From positions 1 through 61,537 of the forward strand of contig WGOA01000022.1 of NCBI GenBank assembly GCA_016124275.1: 61,537 nt of DNA, read 5' to 3'. The notes under the pieces are model-generated. The model had not been told where the DNA came from and did not search any database. It was given only the letters and a program-made list of their open reading frames with translations. The stretch is from Bacteroidota bacterium. Lineage in GTDB: Bacteria > Bacteroidota > Bacteroidia > Chitinophagales > BACL12. Shown here one piece after another: positions 24,707-33,563 of the stretch. The position numbers and the translations under genes are program-made. Each line of letters opens with the position of its first letter. Position 1 is the first letter of the stretch.

Positions 24707-27616
24707 CTAAAACCGATGACTCAGCCCGACGCTGAAACTCATGCCGGGGTTAAAGCTGCTAAACACCTGATTTTGAGCCTCAAAGGAGTGGTAGAAGCTC
24801 TCGATCCGGTCGTTGAGGATGTTGGCGGCCTGCAAGTCAACAAGGGTGCGCTGTTCGCGGCCGAGTTTTTTGCTCAAGCTAACATTCAAACTGTGGAAGG
24901 GCTCCGTGTACACATCGGGGGACAAGCCTATGCCCACCACTTCCAGGGTCTGGCCTTTGACGTTGTAGAACACGCCAAAATCAACCCCGGCGGGCTCGCT
25001 GCTGTACAGCAAACCGGCGTTAATCACATAGGGCGACTGTCCCGCCATGCGGCGCTCGTTGGTGATGGTCTCGCCTGCGCGTTCAAAGTTCTTGCGCGCG
25101 TTGAACTCCACGTCAGACATGGTCAGCACCGACTGCGCCAGGGTTACGTTGGCATTTACGCTCAAATTGGACAAGGCCGCTGTGAGAAAACCCAAGTGTT
25201 TGCGCGCTTCAAGCTCAACCCCATATACCATAGCATCACCTACGTTACGCGGCTGGAACTCTGTACTGGTTTGCTGCTCAGGGATGCGCACCAACTCAAT
25301 CGGGTTCTGAAAGCGCTTGAAAAACCCGCTCACGGAAAGCATCTGTCCGGCCGGGTAAAAGACTTCCCAACGCAAATCAAGGTTGTCAATGTCGGTTTCA
25401 ACCAGGTTGCCATTCCAAGAGGTAACGCCTTCAGCATTGATGTAACTAAAGAGACTGCCGTTAAAAATCCGGTTCGTGATCGGGTCAATAATCTGTGCAA
25501 AAGATAATTCCTTAAACGACGGTCTGGCTACTGTACGCGAATAAGCAAAACGCAAATTCTCCTTCTCTGAAGTTTTGTAGATCACATTAACGGAGGGGAA
25601 AAAATTCAAGGTCTCGAGCACCTTGGCGTTCACCAGGTTGCGGCCGTTAACGATATCTCCGCTGGCATAGGCCTGGTCGCGGCCTGTATGATGCTGGAGG
25701 TAGTACTCCATTCGAACCCCAACAATAGCCCGCATGCGGCTGGTCACTTGCAATTCATTGGAAGCGTAGAGCGCTGTGTTGTTGACGCTGCTCTGGTACT
25801 CGTTCGGATTGGGGTTGTTGTTGCCCGACTGGTAATAGATGGAGTTGGGCTGATTGGGGAAAAGGTTCTCCGGGTTCAACACCACATTGGGATCCGGATT
25901 CGGCCAGTTCTGGTTGCCAAAAAACTGGATATCAAAGAAAAGAATTTCGTAATCGCGGTACTTGTAGGTGTTTGCGGCGCCAAACATAAGCTTGGCAGGT
26001 CCGCCTAAGGCCTGGTAGCTGCGCGTCAGGTCAACGCGAACCGGGGCGTTGTACTCTTGCAAAGACCGCCAGATGCGCGAGGGATTTCCCCCGGCTCCGG
26101 AGCTGAAGAAGGTGCTGGTCGGGGTTACGGTGAAGGCCGTTTTGCGGATATCCGGATCTGTTGACAAAGACAAGGTGGGGGAAAGGCGCCAGTCCAGTTC
26201 CCAATTGTTGTTCTTCAACACGCGCGTTCCGTTGTACAAGAGGTTGCTGAGGGAACGCTGGTTGTACTCGAGGTTATCCGAAAAAGCAATGTACCCCGAC
26301 TGACCCACCGCTTCGCCGTCATTGTCAATACGGAACTGCGCAGCCCGGCTCACGCCATTCTGCAAGTGCATGAGGGTGAGTCGGTGTTTGGTGCGGTCCG
26401 TCTTATAGGCCAGACCGGCAATGGTCCCTACCAGGGCAGAACGCTCGCCCATTTGGCCCTGTTGGGTGGTGGCGTAGCGCATTTCCAACAACTCGGGATC
26501 GGTGTAGCGCTGGTACTCCCCTATTTGTACATCATCGTAGTACGTGTATTCCGATCGGTAAGAGAGCGAAAAAATGTAGCCCAGTTTGCGGTTGTGCGTT
26601 TCACTTTTGCCCAACGGCAGCTGGTTAGCTACCGTAAAACTGGCGCTGCCATCCATCAGGCTTCGGGATCGGCTTGCTCCAAGCGTCGGGTTAAAAGTAC
26701 CGACGAAGTTCTGAATATCGGCCACGGACGCACCGCTTGTTGGCGTGGGAATCATTTGGCTGGATGCGCGCGAGGGCAGTGCCCGTGTGCCATCATCGAA
26801 GCCCAAAAAATCCGTGTTTCCCCCTTTGTAACTCAGGTAGTCGGAGTTGAAGTGCATGGAAGGGTTGTAGCCAAGGCCAACCGAGAAGGACACAATTTTT
26901 TCATCCGGAAAGTCCTTGGTCTCCAGGTTCATCAACCCTCCCGTAAAATCGGCGGGCATGTCTGCCGTAAAATTCTTGCTCACCGTGATGTTGTCCATCA
27001 GGCTGGTAGGGAATAAGTCCATCTGCAAACTGTTCCGGTCCGGATCCAGTCCGGGAATGTCCATACCATTTAATGTGGTCTTGGAGTATCGATCGCCGAG
27101 GCCGCGAACATACACATACTTGCCCCCCTCAACCGAAACACCGGTAACGCGCTTGGCGGCTTCCACCGCATTCGCATCGCCAATCAAGGCCATTCGATCT
27201 GACGAAATGCCGTCAATCATGGCTGCTGACTTCTGCTTGACCAGCATCAGGCTGGACTCGTTGTTCCTGACCATGTCTGCCTTGATGACCACTTCATCCA
27301 AATCCAGGTTGGCGGATTGCATTTGGATGTTGTTCAGCAGGGTAACCTCTTCGGGAGCAATGGTCACTCCTTCAATAACTTGTGCCTGGTAAGAAACATA
27401 TGATATTTGTATATCGTATGTTCCGGCATCTAATGGCAGCGAAAACTTGCCATCCAAATCCGTAATGGTTCCTATGCTCGTTCCTTTAACTAGCACTGTT
27501 ACCCCAATCAGCGGTTCGCCGTTGTCCTGGTCAAAGGCCGACCCGCGAAGGACTCCCTGCTGCGCAAAAACCTGCTGACCAAGAATCACAAACAGAAAGA
27601 TAATTAGCTTCTTCAT
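24707..27616 (-). CDS. TonB-dependent receptor with CarboxypepD_reg N-terminal domain
   Basis: A 969-residue outer-membrane receptor. A signal peptide (Met-Lys-Lys-Leu-Ile-Ile-Phe-Leu-Phe) is followed by a CarboxypepD_reg-like domain (about 22-100, Gly-Glu-Pro-Leu-Ile-Gly-Val-Thr-Val-Leu-Val-Lys-Gly-Thr), a plug domain (about 115-235, with Tyr-Val-Arg-Gly-Leu-Gly-Asp-Arg-Tyr) and a 22-strand barrel ending Val-Gly-Leu-Ser-His-Arg-Phe. The in-frame ATG at 27664 precedes the signal peptide and is unlikely. It lies 80 nt after the beta-helix lipoprotein gene on the same strand. There is no SusD partner, so it is not a classical SusC system; the paired lipoprotein may supply substrate binding. Confidence 0.95.
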   Translation of the reverse strand: MKKLIIFLFVILGQQVFAQQGVLRGSAFDQDNGEPLIGVTVLVKGTSIGTITDLDGKFSLPLDAGTYDIQISYVSYQAQVIEGVTIAPEEVTLLNNIQMQSANLDLDEVVIKADMVRNNESSLMLVKQKSAAMIDGISSDRMALIGDANAVEAAKRVTGVSVEGGKYVYVRGLGDRYSKTTLNGMDIPGLDPDRNSLQMDLFPTSLMDNITVSKNFTADMPADFTGGLMNLETKDFPDEKIVSFSVGLGYNPSMHFNSDYLSYKGGNTDFLGFDDGTRALPSRASSQMIPTPTSGASVADIQNFVGTFNPTLGASRSRSLMDGSASFTVANQLPLGKSETHNRKLGYIFSLSYRSEYTYYDDVQIGEYQRYTDPELLEMRYATTQQGQMGERSALVGTIAGLAYKTDRTKHRLTLMHLQNGVSRAAQFRIDNDGEAVGQSGYIAFSDNLEYNQRSLSNLLYNGTRVLKNNNWELDWRLSPTLSLSTDPDIRKTAFTVTPTSTFFSSGAGGNPSRIWRSLQEYNAPVRVDLTRSYQALGGPAKLMFGAANTYKYRDYEILFFDIQFFGNQNWPNPDPNVVLNPENLFPNQPNSIYYQSGNNNPNPNEYQSSVNNTALYASNELQVTSRMRAIVGVRMEYYLQHHTGRDQAYASGDIVNGRNLVNAKVLETLNFFPSVNVIYKTSEKENLRFAYSRTVARPSFKELSFAQIIDPITNRIFNGSLFSYINAEGVTSWNGNLVETDIDNLDLRWEVFYPAGQMLSVSGFFKRFQNPIELVRIPEQQTSTEFQPRNVGDAMVYGVELEARKHLGFLTAALSNLSVNANVTLAQSVLTMSDVEFNARKNFERAGETITNERRMAGQSPYVINAGLLYSSEPAGVDFGVFYNVKGQTLEVVGIGLSPDVYTEPFHSLNVSLSKKLGREQRTLVDLQAANILNDRIESFYHSFEAQNQVFSSFNPGMSFSVGLSHRF

Positions 27617-27696
27617 TTTGGAACGCCGTTCAAACAAAACAGACTCAGCGCCCGCAAGCGCCAAGTCTGTGAAAGGTTGTTATTGGAATGGAATGC

Positions 27697-28914
27697 TCAG
27701 AAGGCTCCGGCTTGCTTTGCCCAGGTCCAGCCAAAGACGCCCTCATTGGCCTGCGAGCTGCTTCCGGCAGTCACACCTGCTGGAACAGCGCCATTGATGT
27801 AGCTGGCCAGTTCAGCGGGTGCTACATCCAACACGATGCCCGTGAAGGTCACCCCGGCTGCTGTTACGTTGTTGATCTGCTGTCCGGCAGCAATACCCGT
27901 GATGTACAGGTTCTCCAAATCGACAATGGAGTTGTCATCGACATTAATGAGGTCCTCGCTGACACGATCATCATCAGAGGCGTAAACGTTGCCGTTTTTA
28001 ATGACATGACCAGCTTCATAGCTGCCCTCGGGACCGTCTAACTCAAAGCAATGTCCGAGCGGGGTAATCACAACAAAGTTGTCCAGGGTTCCGGACCAGC
28101 TTTGGTCGGTGTCAATGGCATCATCGCCAGTGTTCCAAACTACGACGTTGGTGGCGTTCACTGTGCCCCCGAACCATTCAATGCCGTCGTCCTGGTTAGA
28201 TACGATTTCAATGTGGTCAATGACGGTACCGGAACCAACACCAACCAAGGTCAGTCCGTTGATCTCGTTGCCATTGCCAATGTTGGCTCCCCCGTGGCGG
28301 ATAGAGATGTAGGTCAGAATGCCCGAGTCATCGGCATCATCGCTCCCACCGTACAGACCGTTTGGATCGGTTGTGGGAATGCCTTCAATGGCCACCTCTG
28401 CCGCCGAAGCGGAAATGGCTGCCCGGCCCAGGATAAGGACACCTCCCCAGAGTCCGTTAATGGTCGGGTCCAGGTTTGGGCTGGTGAAGTCGCCGGCAGC
28501 CACTTGAGCAGGGCTGATTTCGTCTGCTACCGAGGTAAAGATAATGGGTGCATCTGCCCGGCCTTCGGCCAGCAGTTTGCCGCCTCTGGCCACCAGCAAT
28601 GCCGTTGCGTTAGCCCCGGTGCCCGCTTCGCCTTTAATAATCGTGCCTGCCTCAATGGTCAGGGTCACGCCGTTCAGCACGGTAATCCGGCCACCCAACT
28701 GGTAAACCTTGTCTTTGGTCCAGGTGGTGTTTTCGGAAATATTGGATGTGATGACTTCGTTTCCGGTGGAAAAGTCAAAACATTCGCCATCAATGCACTC
28801 CTGACCCGCAGGACAGGTTACATCATCGCAGTCCTCTCCGCTGCAGGAGCTAAAAAAAACCGCGCTTATCGCCAGGGTAACTGCAGCTAATACATTCAAA
28901 TTTGTCTTGATCAT
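27697..28914 (-). CDS. Beta-helix surface lipoprotein paired with the TonB receptor
   Basis: A 405-residue lipoprotein: lipobox Phe-Phe-Ser-Ser-Cys, a short Cys-rich, EGF-like knot (Cys-Asp-Asp-Val-Thr-Cys, Gln-Glu-Cys, Gly-Glu-Cys) and then repetitive strands of a right-handed parallel beta-helix (Ile-Thr-Val-Leu-Asn-Gly-Val-Thr-Leu-Thr-Ile-Glu-Ala-Gly-Thr-Ile-Ile, Asn-Ala-Thr-Asn-Val-Val-Val-Trp). The C-terminus is Gly-Trp-Thr-Trp-Ala-Lys. The ATG at 28914 opens a proper signal sequence; the in-frame start at 28986 does not. Direct repeats of the Pho-box kind lie 68-89 nt upstream. Linked TonB receptor and beta-helix lipoprotein genes are common in Bacteroidota; the ligand is unknown, with a phosphorus compound a reasonable guess from the promoter. 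Confidence 0.85.
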   Translation of the reverse strand: MIKTNLNVLAAVTLAISAVFFSSCSGEDCDDVTCPAGQECIDGECFDFSTGNEVITSNISENTTWTKDKVYQLGGRITVLNGVTLTIEAGTIIKGEAGTGANATALLVARGGKLLAEGRADAPIIFTSVADEISPAQVAAGDFTSPNLDPTINGLWGGVLILGRAAISASAAEVAIEGIPTTDPNGLYGGSDDADDSGILTYISIRHGGANIGNGNEINGLTLVGVGSGTVIDHIEIVSNQDDGIEWFGGTVNATNVVVWNTGDDAIDTDQSWSGTLDNFVVITPLGHCFELDGPEGSYEAGHVIKNGNVYASDDDRVSEDLINVDDNSIVDLENLYITGIAAGQQINNVTAAGVTFTGIVLDVAPAELASYINGAVPAGVTAGSSSQANEGVFGWTWAKQAGAF

Positions 28915-28947
28915 CACGCCTATGTTAAGTTTATCGCTAAGAAGCTG

Positions 28948-28955
28948 CAGAACTA
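28948..28955 (-). promoter_or_regulatory. Putative -7 element of the lipoprotein/TonB receptor operon
   Basis: TAGTTCTG on the minus strand matches TAnnTTTG except one base. It lies 26 nt downstream of the tandem 11-bp repeats and would give a leader of about 27 nt. Confidence 0.4.
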
Positions 28956-28981
28956 TGTGGCGTGTTTTACCGCAAATCAAG

Positions 28982-29003
28982 GCCAATGTTAAGCCAATGT
29001 TAA
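28982..29003 (-). promoter_or_regulatory. Tandem 11-bp direct repeat resembling a Pho box
   Basis: On the minus strand TTAACATTGGC is repeated exactly twice without spacer (29003-28993 and 28992-28982). A third copy differing at one position, TTAACATAGGC, lies at 28928-28918, just before the start codon. PhoB/PhoP-family regulators bind 11-bp-period direct repeats, and Bacillus PhoP uses TTAACA-like hexamers. The activity of this site is inferred from geometry only. Confidence 0.5.
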
Positions 29004-29072
29004 GGATTGGATGGGACCAACGCCCGCTGGCAAAACCTCAAAAAAGTTGAACGTTTGCTTCATGGGCAGAAC

Positions 29073-30152
29073 TTATTGAACAACAACCAGCTGCTCCCCG
29101 CGCGGCTCAAACGAGCCAAAGCGCTCCAAAACCAGCCCGCAGCCCCTGGCAACCGCCAAAAAAGCCTCCCGGCCGGCAGGCTCTACGGCCAACAACAGCC
29201 CTCCGGAAGTCTGGGGATCGCACAATACTGCGCGTTGTTCATCAGTGAGCACCCCCACCCCATGGCCGTAGGCCTTGAAATTGCGGGAAGTACCGCCGGG
29301 ACTGGTACCCAATGTTAAATAGCGCTCCAGCCCGGCAATGCGGGGCACTTGGTTGTATCGGATACGGGCGCTGAGGCCGCTGCCTTCGCACATTTCCACC
29401 AGGTGACCCAAGAGCCCGAAACCTGTTACGTCGGTCATGGCACGCACTCCGGCCAAACGCCCAAAGGCGGCCCCTGCGTCGTTCAACGTGAGCATCAGCC
29501 GGCGCGCTTCAGCCAAATCGGCAGGCTCCAGGACTCCTCTTTTCTGAGCGGTGGTCAAAATGCCAATGCCCAGCGGTTTGGTCAGGTACAATTCACAGCC
29601 TTCGGTAGCGGTGGAATTGGCTTTAACGTGTCGGCGCAGCGCTGATCCGGTTACCGCTAACCCAAAAATCGGCTCGGGAGCATCTATAGAGTGTCCTCCT
29701 GCCAATGGAATTCCAGCCCTGGAACAAGCTTCGCGCGCCCCGCGCAACACAAGGCCGGCAACCTCCGGCGAAAGCTTGTCAATGGGCCAGCCCAAAATGG
29801 CAATGGCCATCATTGGCGTGCCACCCATCGCGTAGATGTCGCTGATGGCATTCACCGAAGCGATTCCCCCAAAATCTTCGGGGTCGTCCACAATGGGCAT
29901 GAAAAAGTCCGTGGTGGAAATGATGACGCGTTCATCGTCCAGCGCGTACACCGCCGCGTCGTCGCGCTTGTCGTTGCCCACCAGCAGGCGGTCGTCTGGC
30001 ACAGCGGCGCCGGCTTGCGCAATGATGCGGCTGAGCACATCGGGCGCAATCTTGCAGCCGCAGCCGGCCCCATGACTGTAAGCCGTTAGGCGAATGGGCT
30101 CCGTGTCTGAAGCGCTTGGAGTGGTCAAGTCAGAAGGGTTGGCGTTGGACAT
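29073..30152 (-). CDS. selD: Selenide, water dikinase (selenophosphate synthetase)
   Basis: Makes selenophosphate from selenide and ATP. The 359-residue protein has the catalytic Cys31-Gly-Cys33-Lys34 in the Gly-Ala-Gly-Cys-Gly-Cys-Lys loop (Cys, not Sec), the ATP/magnesium motif [17 protein letters not shown] and Ser-Gly-Gly-Leu-Leu near the C-terminus. The start overlaps the end of mnmH by 28 nt, so translation is coupled. No selA, selB or selC is seen here, which suggests use for tRNA 2-selenouridine rather than selenoproteins, though those genes could lie elsewhere. Confidence 0.96.
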   Translation of the reverse strand: MSNANPSDLTTPSASDTEPIRLTAYSHGAGCGCKIAPDVLSRIIAQAGAAVPDDRLLVGNDKRDDAAVYALDDERVIISTTDFFMPIVDDPEDFGGIASVNAISDIYAMGGTPMMAIAILGWPIDKLSPEVAGLVLRGAREACSRAGIPLAGGHSIDAPEPIFGLAVTGSALRRHVKANSTATEGCELYLTKPLGIGILTTAQKRGVLEPADLAEARRLMLTLNDAGAAFGRLAGVRAMTDVTGFGLLGHLVEMCEGSGLSARIRYNQVPRIAGLERYLTLGTSPGGTSRNFKAYGHGVGVLTDEQRAVLCDPQTSGGLLLAVEPAGREAFLAVARGCGLVLERFGSFEPRGEQLVVVQ

Positions 30153-31171
30153 GGGTGTAAAGTATCAACATACCGCAACAATTGTAGCGCAAATTCCTGT
30201 GGGGTTGAACCTTGAAGCAACAAATGCTGGCTGCGATCCAAACCCTGAGTGATTCGGTGGTGGGCATAACTATCGTCGTAATAATCCAGCAAAAGCGCAG
30301 CCACGGCGGCCAGGTCATTGGCCTGGAGCGCTTCCAGGGCCTGGCTCATGCGCAGCCCGCCCAAACGCTTGCGAAGTTTCCGGATGGCAGCTTCCAGATC
30401 CGCCGTTGCAAAGGCACCGTACGCCGCCACCAGTCGCGCCACCCGTTGTGCGGGGTCAAGGTCCACTTCCACCGTTTGCGCGCCCGCCATGCAGGCCCAA
30501 AGTTCGTCGGGCAGGTAACAGCGGCCAATGGACTTGCTTTCGCCTTCTACCCACACGCGTTTGGTCAGGTCGAAGGGCTGCAATGCAGCATACAAATTGT
30601 TCTGGAACTGCTGCGTAGTCGGCTGTGGCGACTGGCCGAGCGCTCCAAACGCCGAGCCGCGGTGGCACGCCAAGCCTTCCAGGTCCAACACCTGCTCGCC
30701 GAGCGCAGCCAATGCGTGCAGCGTATCGGTTTTGCCGCTGCCCGTGGGGCCCTGCAACACAATAAGATTATCTATGCTTCCCAAAGCGCTGAGCGCTTCC
30801 TGGCGATAGGCTTTATAACCGCCTTGCAAGACCCGCACCGAAAGACCAGCGGTGTGCAGCAACCATGCCACGGAGCCGGATCGCATTCCCCCGCGCCAGC
30901 AGTACAGGTTCAGCGTTTGACCGAGGGCCAGTTCTCGGGCTGCCCCAACCATGTCGGCCAGGCGCGGACCAACCGCACGCAGACCCTCTTCGATGGCTCG
31001 TTCCGTGCCCTGCTGCTTGTACAAGGTGCCGATGCGCGCCCGCTCCTCATCGCTGAACAGCGCAAAAGACCGCGCCCCGGGAAGATGGCCCAGCGCATAC
31101 TCCGCCGGTGAGCGCACATCCAGGGTTACCCCGTCTGCGGCCAAAAATTCCTTTGCGCTGAGCCGTGTCAT
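30125..31171 (-). CDS. mnmH: tRNA 2-selenouridine synthase
   Basis: Replaces sulfur by selenium at wobble uridine 34 of tRNAs for Lys, Glu and Gln using selenophosphate. The 348-residue protein has an N-terminal rhodanese domain with active-site Cys91 in [11 protein letters not shown], and a C-terminal P-loop domain with Gly-Pro-Thr-Gly-Ser-Gly-Lys-Thr (141-148). Length and motifs match MnmH (YbbB/SelU). A TAATTTTA element ends 4 nt before the ATG, so the mRNA may be leaderless. Confidence 0.95.
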   Translation of the reverse strand: MTRLSAKEFLAADGVTLDVRSPAEYALGHLPGARSFALFSDEERARIGTLYKQQGTERAIEEGLRAVGPRLADMVGAARELALGQTLNLYCWRGGMRSGSVAWLLHTAGLSVRVLQGGYKAYRQEALSALGSIDNLIVLQGPTGSGKTDTLHALAALGEQVLDLEGLACHRGSAFGALGQSPQPTTQQFQNNLYAALQPFDLTKRVWVEGESKSIGRCYLPDELWACMAGAQTVEVDLDPAQRVARLVAAYGAFATADLEAAIRKLRKRLGGLRMSQALEALQANDLAAVAALLLDYYDDSYAHHRITQGLDRSQHLLLQGSTPQEFALQLLRYVDTLHPCPTPTLLT

Positions 31172-31175
31172 CCCG

Positions 31176-31183
31176 TAAAATTA
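31176..31183 (-). promoter_or_regulatory. -7 element immediately upstream of mnmH
   Basis: TAATTTTA on the minus strand, with a TTTG -33-like element 17 nt further upstream. Only four bases separate it from the ATG, implying initiation at or next to the start codon. Confidence 0.45.
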
Positions 31184-31232
31184 CGCCAGCTTTGCCGGGT
31201 CAAACGGGCTCTATGGCCTGAAACCACGTCGT

Positions 31233-32060
31233 ATGAAAACCTACAGCATTCTCGCAGCCGGCATCCTTGCCCTGGCCTCCTGCAGCCCTTCCCCCAAAAC
31301 AGAAGAAGCAGCAACGCCCACCGGACCAGCCCTTCTGGAGCGCGAAATCACGTATATGGCCGATTCTGTGGAAATGAAAGGTTTTCTGGTTTACGACACC
31401 CTGCTGGCAGGCGACCGTCCCGGGGTATTGGTGGTTCACGAATGGTGGGGGCACAATGAACACGCGCGCAATGCCGCCCGCAAGTTGGCTGCTGCCGGGT
31501 ACACGGCCTTTGCCGTAGACATGTTTGGCGACGGAGCCACCGCCAATCATCCCGAACAGGCCTCCGCGTTTACGGCGGCGGTTATGGGCGATCCGCAGGG
31601 TGCCGTTGCCCGCTTTGGCGCTGCCCTGGAAACCTTGCTCAACGAAGGGCCGGTCAAAACGGATGACGTGGCCGCTATCGGCTATTGCTTCGGCGGTGGT
31701 GTGGTGTTGAACATGGCCCGCCAGGGTATGCCCCTGGACGCCACCGTTTCCTTTCACGGCAGTCTTGGTGCCGTTGAACCCGCTCGTCCCGGCATGGTCA
31801 AGGGCCGCATGCTGGTGCTCAATGGCGAAGCGGACCCCTTTGTACCAGCGGAGTCCATCGCTGCTTTTAAAACCGAAATGGATGCTGCCGGGGTGAATTA
31901 TACCTTCATCAATTACCCAGGGGCTGTGCATGCGTTTACCAACCCGGAGGCCACTTCTTATGGCGAAAAATTCAGTCTTCCCCTGGCCTACAACGCTGCA
32001 GCTGATTCGCTTTCCTGGGCAGAAGCGCTGCGCTTTTTGGAAGGGAGTTTTGGGAAGTAG
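31233..32060 (+). CDS. Dienelactone hydrolase family lipoprotein
   Basis: A 275-residue protein with lipobox Leu-Ala-Ser-Cys17 and an alpha/beta-hydrolase domain of the dienelactone hydrolase type: catalytic Cys152 in Gly-Tyr-Cys-Phe-Gly-Gly, Asp201 in Glu-Ala-Asp-Pro-Phe and His233 in Ala-Val-His-Ala-Phe. The His-Glu-Trp-Trp-Gly block (69-73) contains the family's conserved Glu. Envelope localisation follows from the lipobox; the substrate, probably a small ester or lactone, is not known. It is divergent from mnmH. Confidence 0.9.
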   Translation: MKTYSILAAGILALASCSPSPKTEEAATPTGPALLEREITYMADSVEMKGFLVYDTLLAGDRPGVLVVHEWWGHNEHARNAARKLAAAGYTAFAVDMFGDGATANHPEQASAFTAAVMGDPQGAVARFGAALETLLNEGPVKTDDVAAIGYCFGGGVVLNMARQGMPLDATVSFHGSLGAVEPARPGMVKGRMLVLNGEADPFVPAESIAAFKTEMDAAGVNYTFINYPGAVHAFTNPEATSYGEKFSLPLAYNAAADSLSWAEALRFLEGSFGK

Positions 32061-32087
32061 GGCTTAGATTGTGGCTTTAAGGGCATT

Positions 32088-32112
32088 GCTTAAACCCCCT
32101 GCTTAAACCCCT
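32088..32112. repeat. Short tandem repeat between convergent genes
   Basis: GCTTAAACCCCCT (32088-32100) is followed directly by GCTTAAACCCCT (32101-32112), in the gap between the dienelactone hydrolase and SUI1 genes. Confidence 0.6.
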
Positions 32113-32131
32113 GGCTTGGATTGAAGCAACG

Positions 32132-32485
32132 CTAGTTGCCGCGCTTGGCGTTGTACCCCGCTTTGAGCAGTGCAGCAACAACCTTATCGCGCACATCGCC
32201 CTGGACCAGGATTTCTCCGTCTTTGGCTGAGCCTCCCGTGCCACACTGGGTCTTGAGCAGCTTCCCCAGCGCCTGCAAAGCGCTGTCGGGCCCTTGAAAA
32301 CCCTCCACCAACGTCACTTCTTTGCCCCCGCGCTGCTTGCGATCGATGCGCACAATCAAACGCTGCTTAGCGGGTTCCACGAAGGGCTGTTCGGACTTTT
32401 GTTCCGGCTCAAACGAAAACGATGGATTGGTGGAGTACACCATGCCGCGGCTATCGGGTGTGGTCTTGTTGGGTTTTTTTGGCAT
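32132..32485 (-). CDS. SUI1/eIF1-like translation factor (YciH family)
   Basis: A 117-residue protein with an N-terminal low-complexity tail and a SUI1 domain (about 40-115): Val-Arg-Ile-Asp-Arg-Lys-Gln-Arg-Gly-Gly-Lys-Glu-Val-Thr, Leu-Lys-Thr-Gln-Cys-Gly-Thr-Gly-Gly-Ser and Glu-Ile-Leu-Val-Gln-Gly-Asp. In bacteria these eIF1 homologues bind the small ribosomal subunit and are thought to influence start-codon fidelity or stress translation. It is followed by the lipid-kinase gene upstream on the same strand (46 nt or less). Confidence 0.93.
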   Translation of the reverse strand: MPKKPNKTTPDSRGMVYSTNPSFSFEPEQKSEQPFVEPAKQRLIVRIDRKQRGGKEVTLVEGFQGPDSALQALGKLLKTQCGTGGSAKDGEILVQGDVRDKVVAALLKAGYNAKRGN

Positions 32486-32530
32486 GTGTCAAATTCAACT
32501 ATAATTAAACCTATTCAGGTTCTCTCCCCC

Positions 32531-33490
32531 TCAGATGTGCGTTGCAGGATTGACCAGCACCTTGAGCCGGCCAGCGTCCAATTGCAGGGTAAACTCGCGC
32601 GCCTTGGGTTGTGTTTCACCGTCCACCTGTAGGTAAATGCGCTCCTGGGTTAAAATCCGGAGGGTCGAAGCCTGAAAGGTATGCACGTACTCGCTGGACG
32701 CGTGGTTCTCTACACTTAAGTCATAGATCAGCTTTGGGGCCTTCCAGCGCGGGAATGCTCGCGTGAGCACCACATCAAACTGACCGTCATGGACCGACGC
32801 TTTGGGAGCAATCCGGAAATTGTACCCGTACTGATTGGCGTTGCAAACATTGATCATGAAGGCCAGCCCATCCAGTTTTTTTGAAGGGCTTTCCAATTCA
32901 AATTCGAAGGGCTTGAAGCGCATGAGCCCCATAGCCGAAGCGAGCGCATAGGTGGTCAGGCCCCTGGTTTTTTCGCGGTCAAAAATCTTGGCCACGAAGG
33001 CATCAAACCCAACCCCGATCAGGCTGAAAAAGTACTTGTCGTTAACCCGGCCAACATCCAGGTCCACGATATGGCAGGCATTAATAACATGCAGCGTGGA
33101 GGTTACCCAGGGCGAATAGCCCAGGTGTCGCGCCAGTCCGTTGCCGGAGCCCAGCGGAAGAATGGCCAGCGCGGTATGGCTGTCCAACAACCCTGTAGCC
33201 GCTTCGTTGACCGAGCCATCTCCTCCGGCTATGGCCACCACATCGAGCCCTTCAGCCGCCGCCTGAGCGGCAAGTTCAGTCGCGTGCCCACGGCCTTGCG
33301 TGTAGATAATGTCGTACTCGTAACGGCGGTGGTCCAGGTGCTTCTGGATGCGGTCGGGAATGTTGTGCTTTTTGCGCGTTCCGGCTACCGGATTGATGAT
33401 AAACCGGATGCGGCGCTTCAGGCCGGGCAACGTTGCGGCGCCGGCGGCAATCGATGCATCAGCATCCGTTGAATGAGATTCCAAGGCCAT
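32531..33490 (-). CDS. Diacylglycerol/lipid kinase family protein (YegS/DgkB-like)
   Basis: A 319-residue protein with the DAGK catalytic domain: Ile-Ile-Asn-Pro-Val-Ala-Gly (N-terminal loop), Gly-Gly-Asp-Gly-Ser-Val-Asn-Glu-Ala (nucleotide/catalytic GGDGT-like motif) and Leu-Pro-Leu-Gly-Ser-Gly-Asn-Gly-Leu-Ala-Arg. A beta-sandwich C-terminal domain ends at the stop codon. It phosphorylates diacylglycerol or a related lipid on the cytosolic face of the membrane. The in-frame ATG at 33544 would add 18 residues that do not look like a family N-terminus, so 33490 is preferred; even this leaves a 26-residue tail before the domain. Confidence 0.9.
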   Translation of the reverse strand: MALESHSTDADASIAAGAATLPGLKRRIRFIINPVAGTRKKHNIPDRIQKHLDHRRYEYDIIYTQGRGHATELAAQAAAEGLDVVAIAGGDGSVNEAATGLLDSHTALAILPLGSGNGLARHLGYSPWVTSTLHVINACHIVDLDVGRVNDKYFFSLIGVGFDAFVAKIFDREKTRGLTTYALASAMGLMRFKPFEFELESPSKKLDGLAFMINVCNANQYGYNFRIAPKASVHDGQFDVVLTRAFPRWKAPKLIYDLSVENHASSEYVHTFQASTLRILTQERIYLQVDGETQPKAREFTLQLDAGRLKVLVNPATHI

Positions 33491-33563
33491 GAGAGAATGG
33501 GAAGAAAGGCAGCAAACTATAGCCCGAGGACGGCCGGAGCCCATGGACCCGGCATAGCCATGC

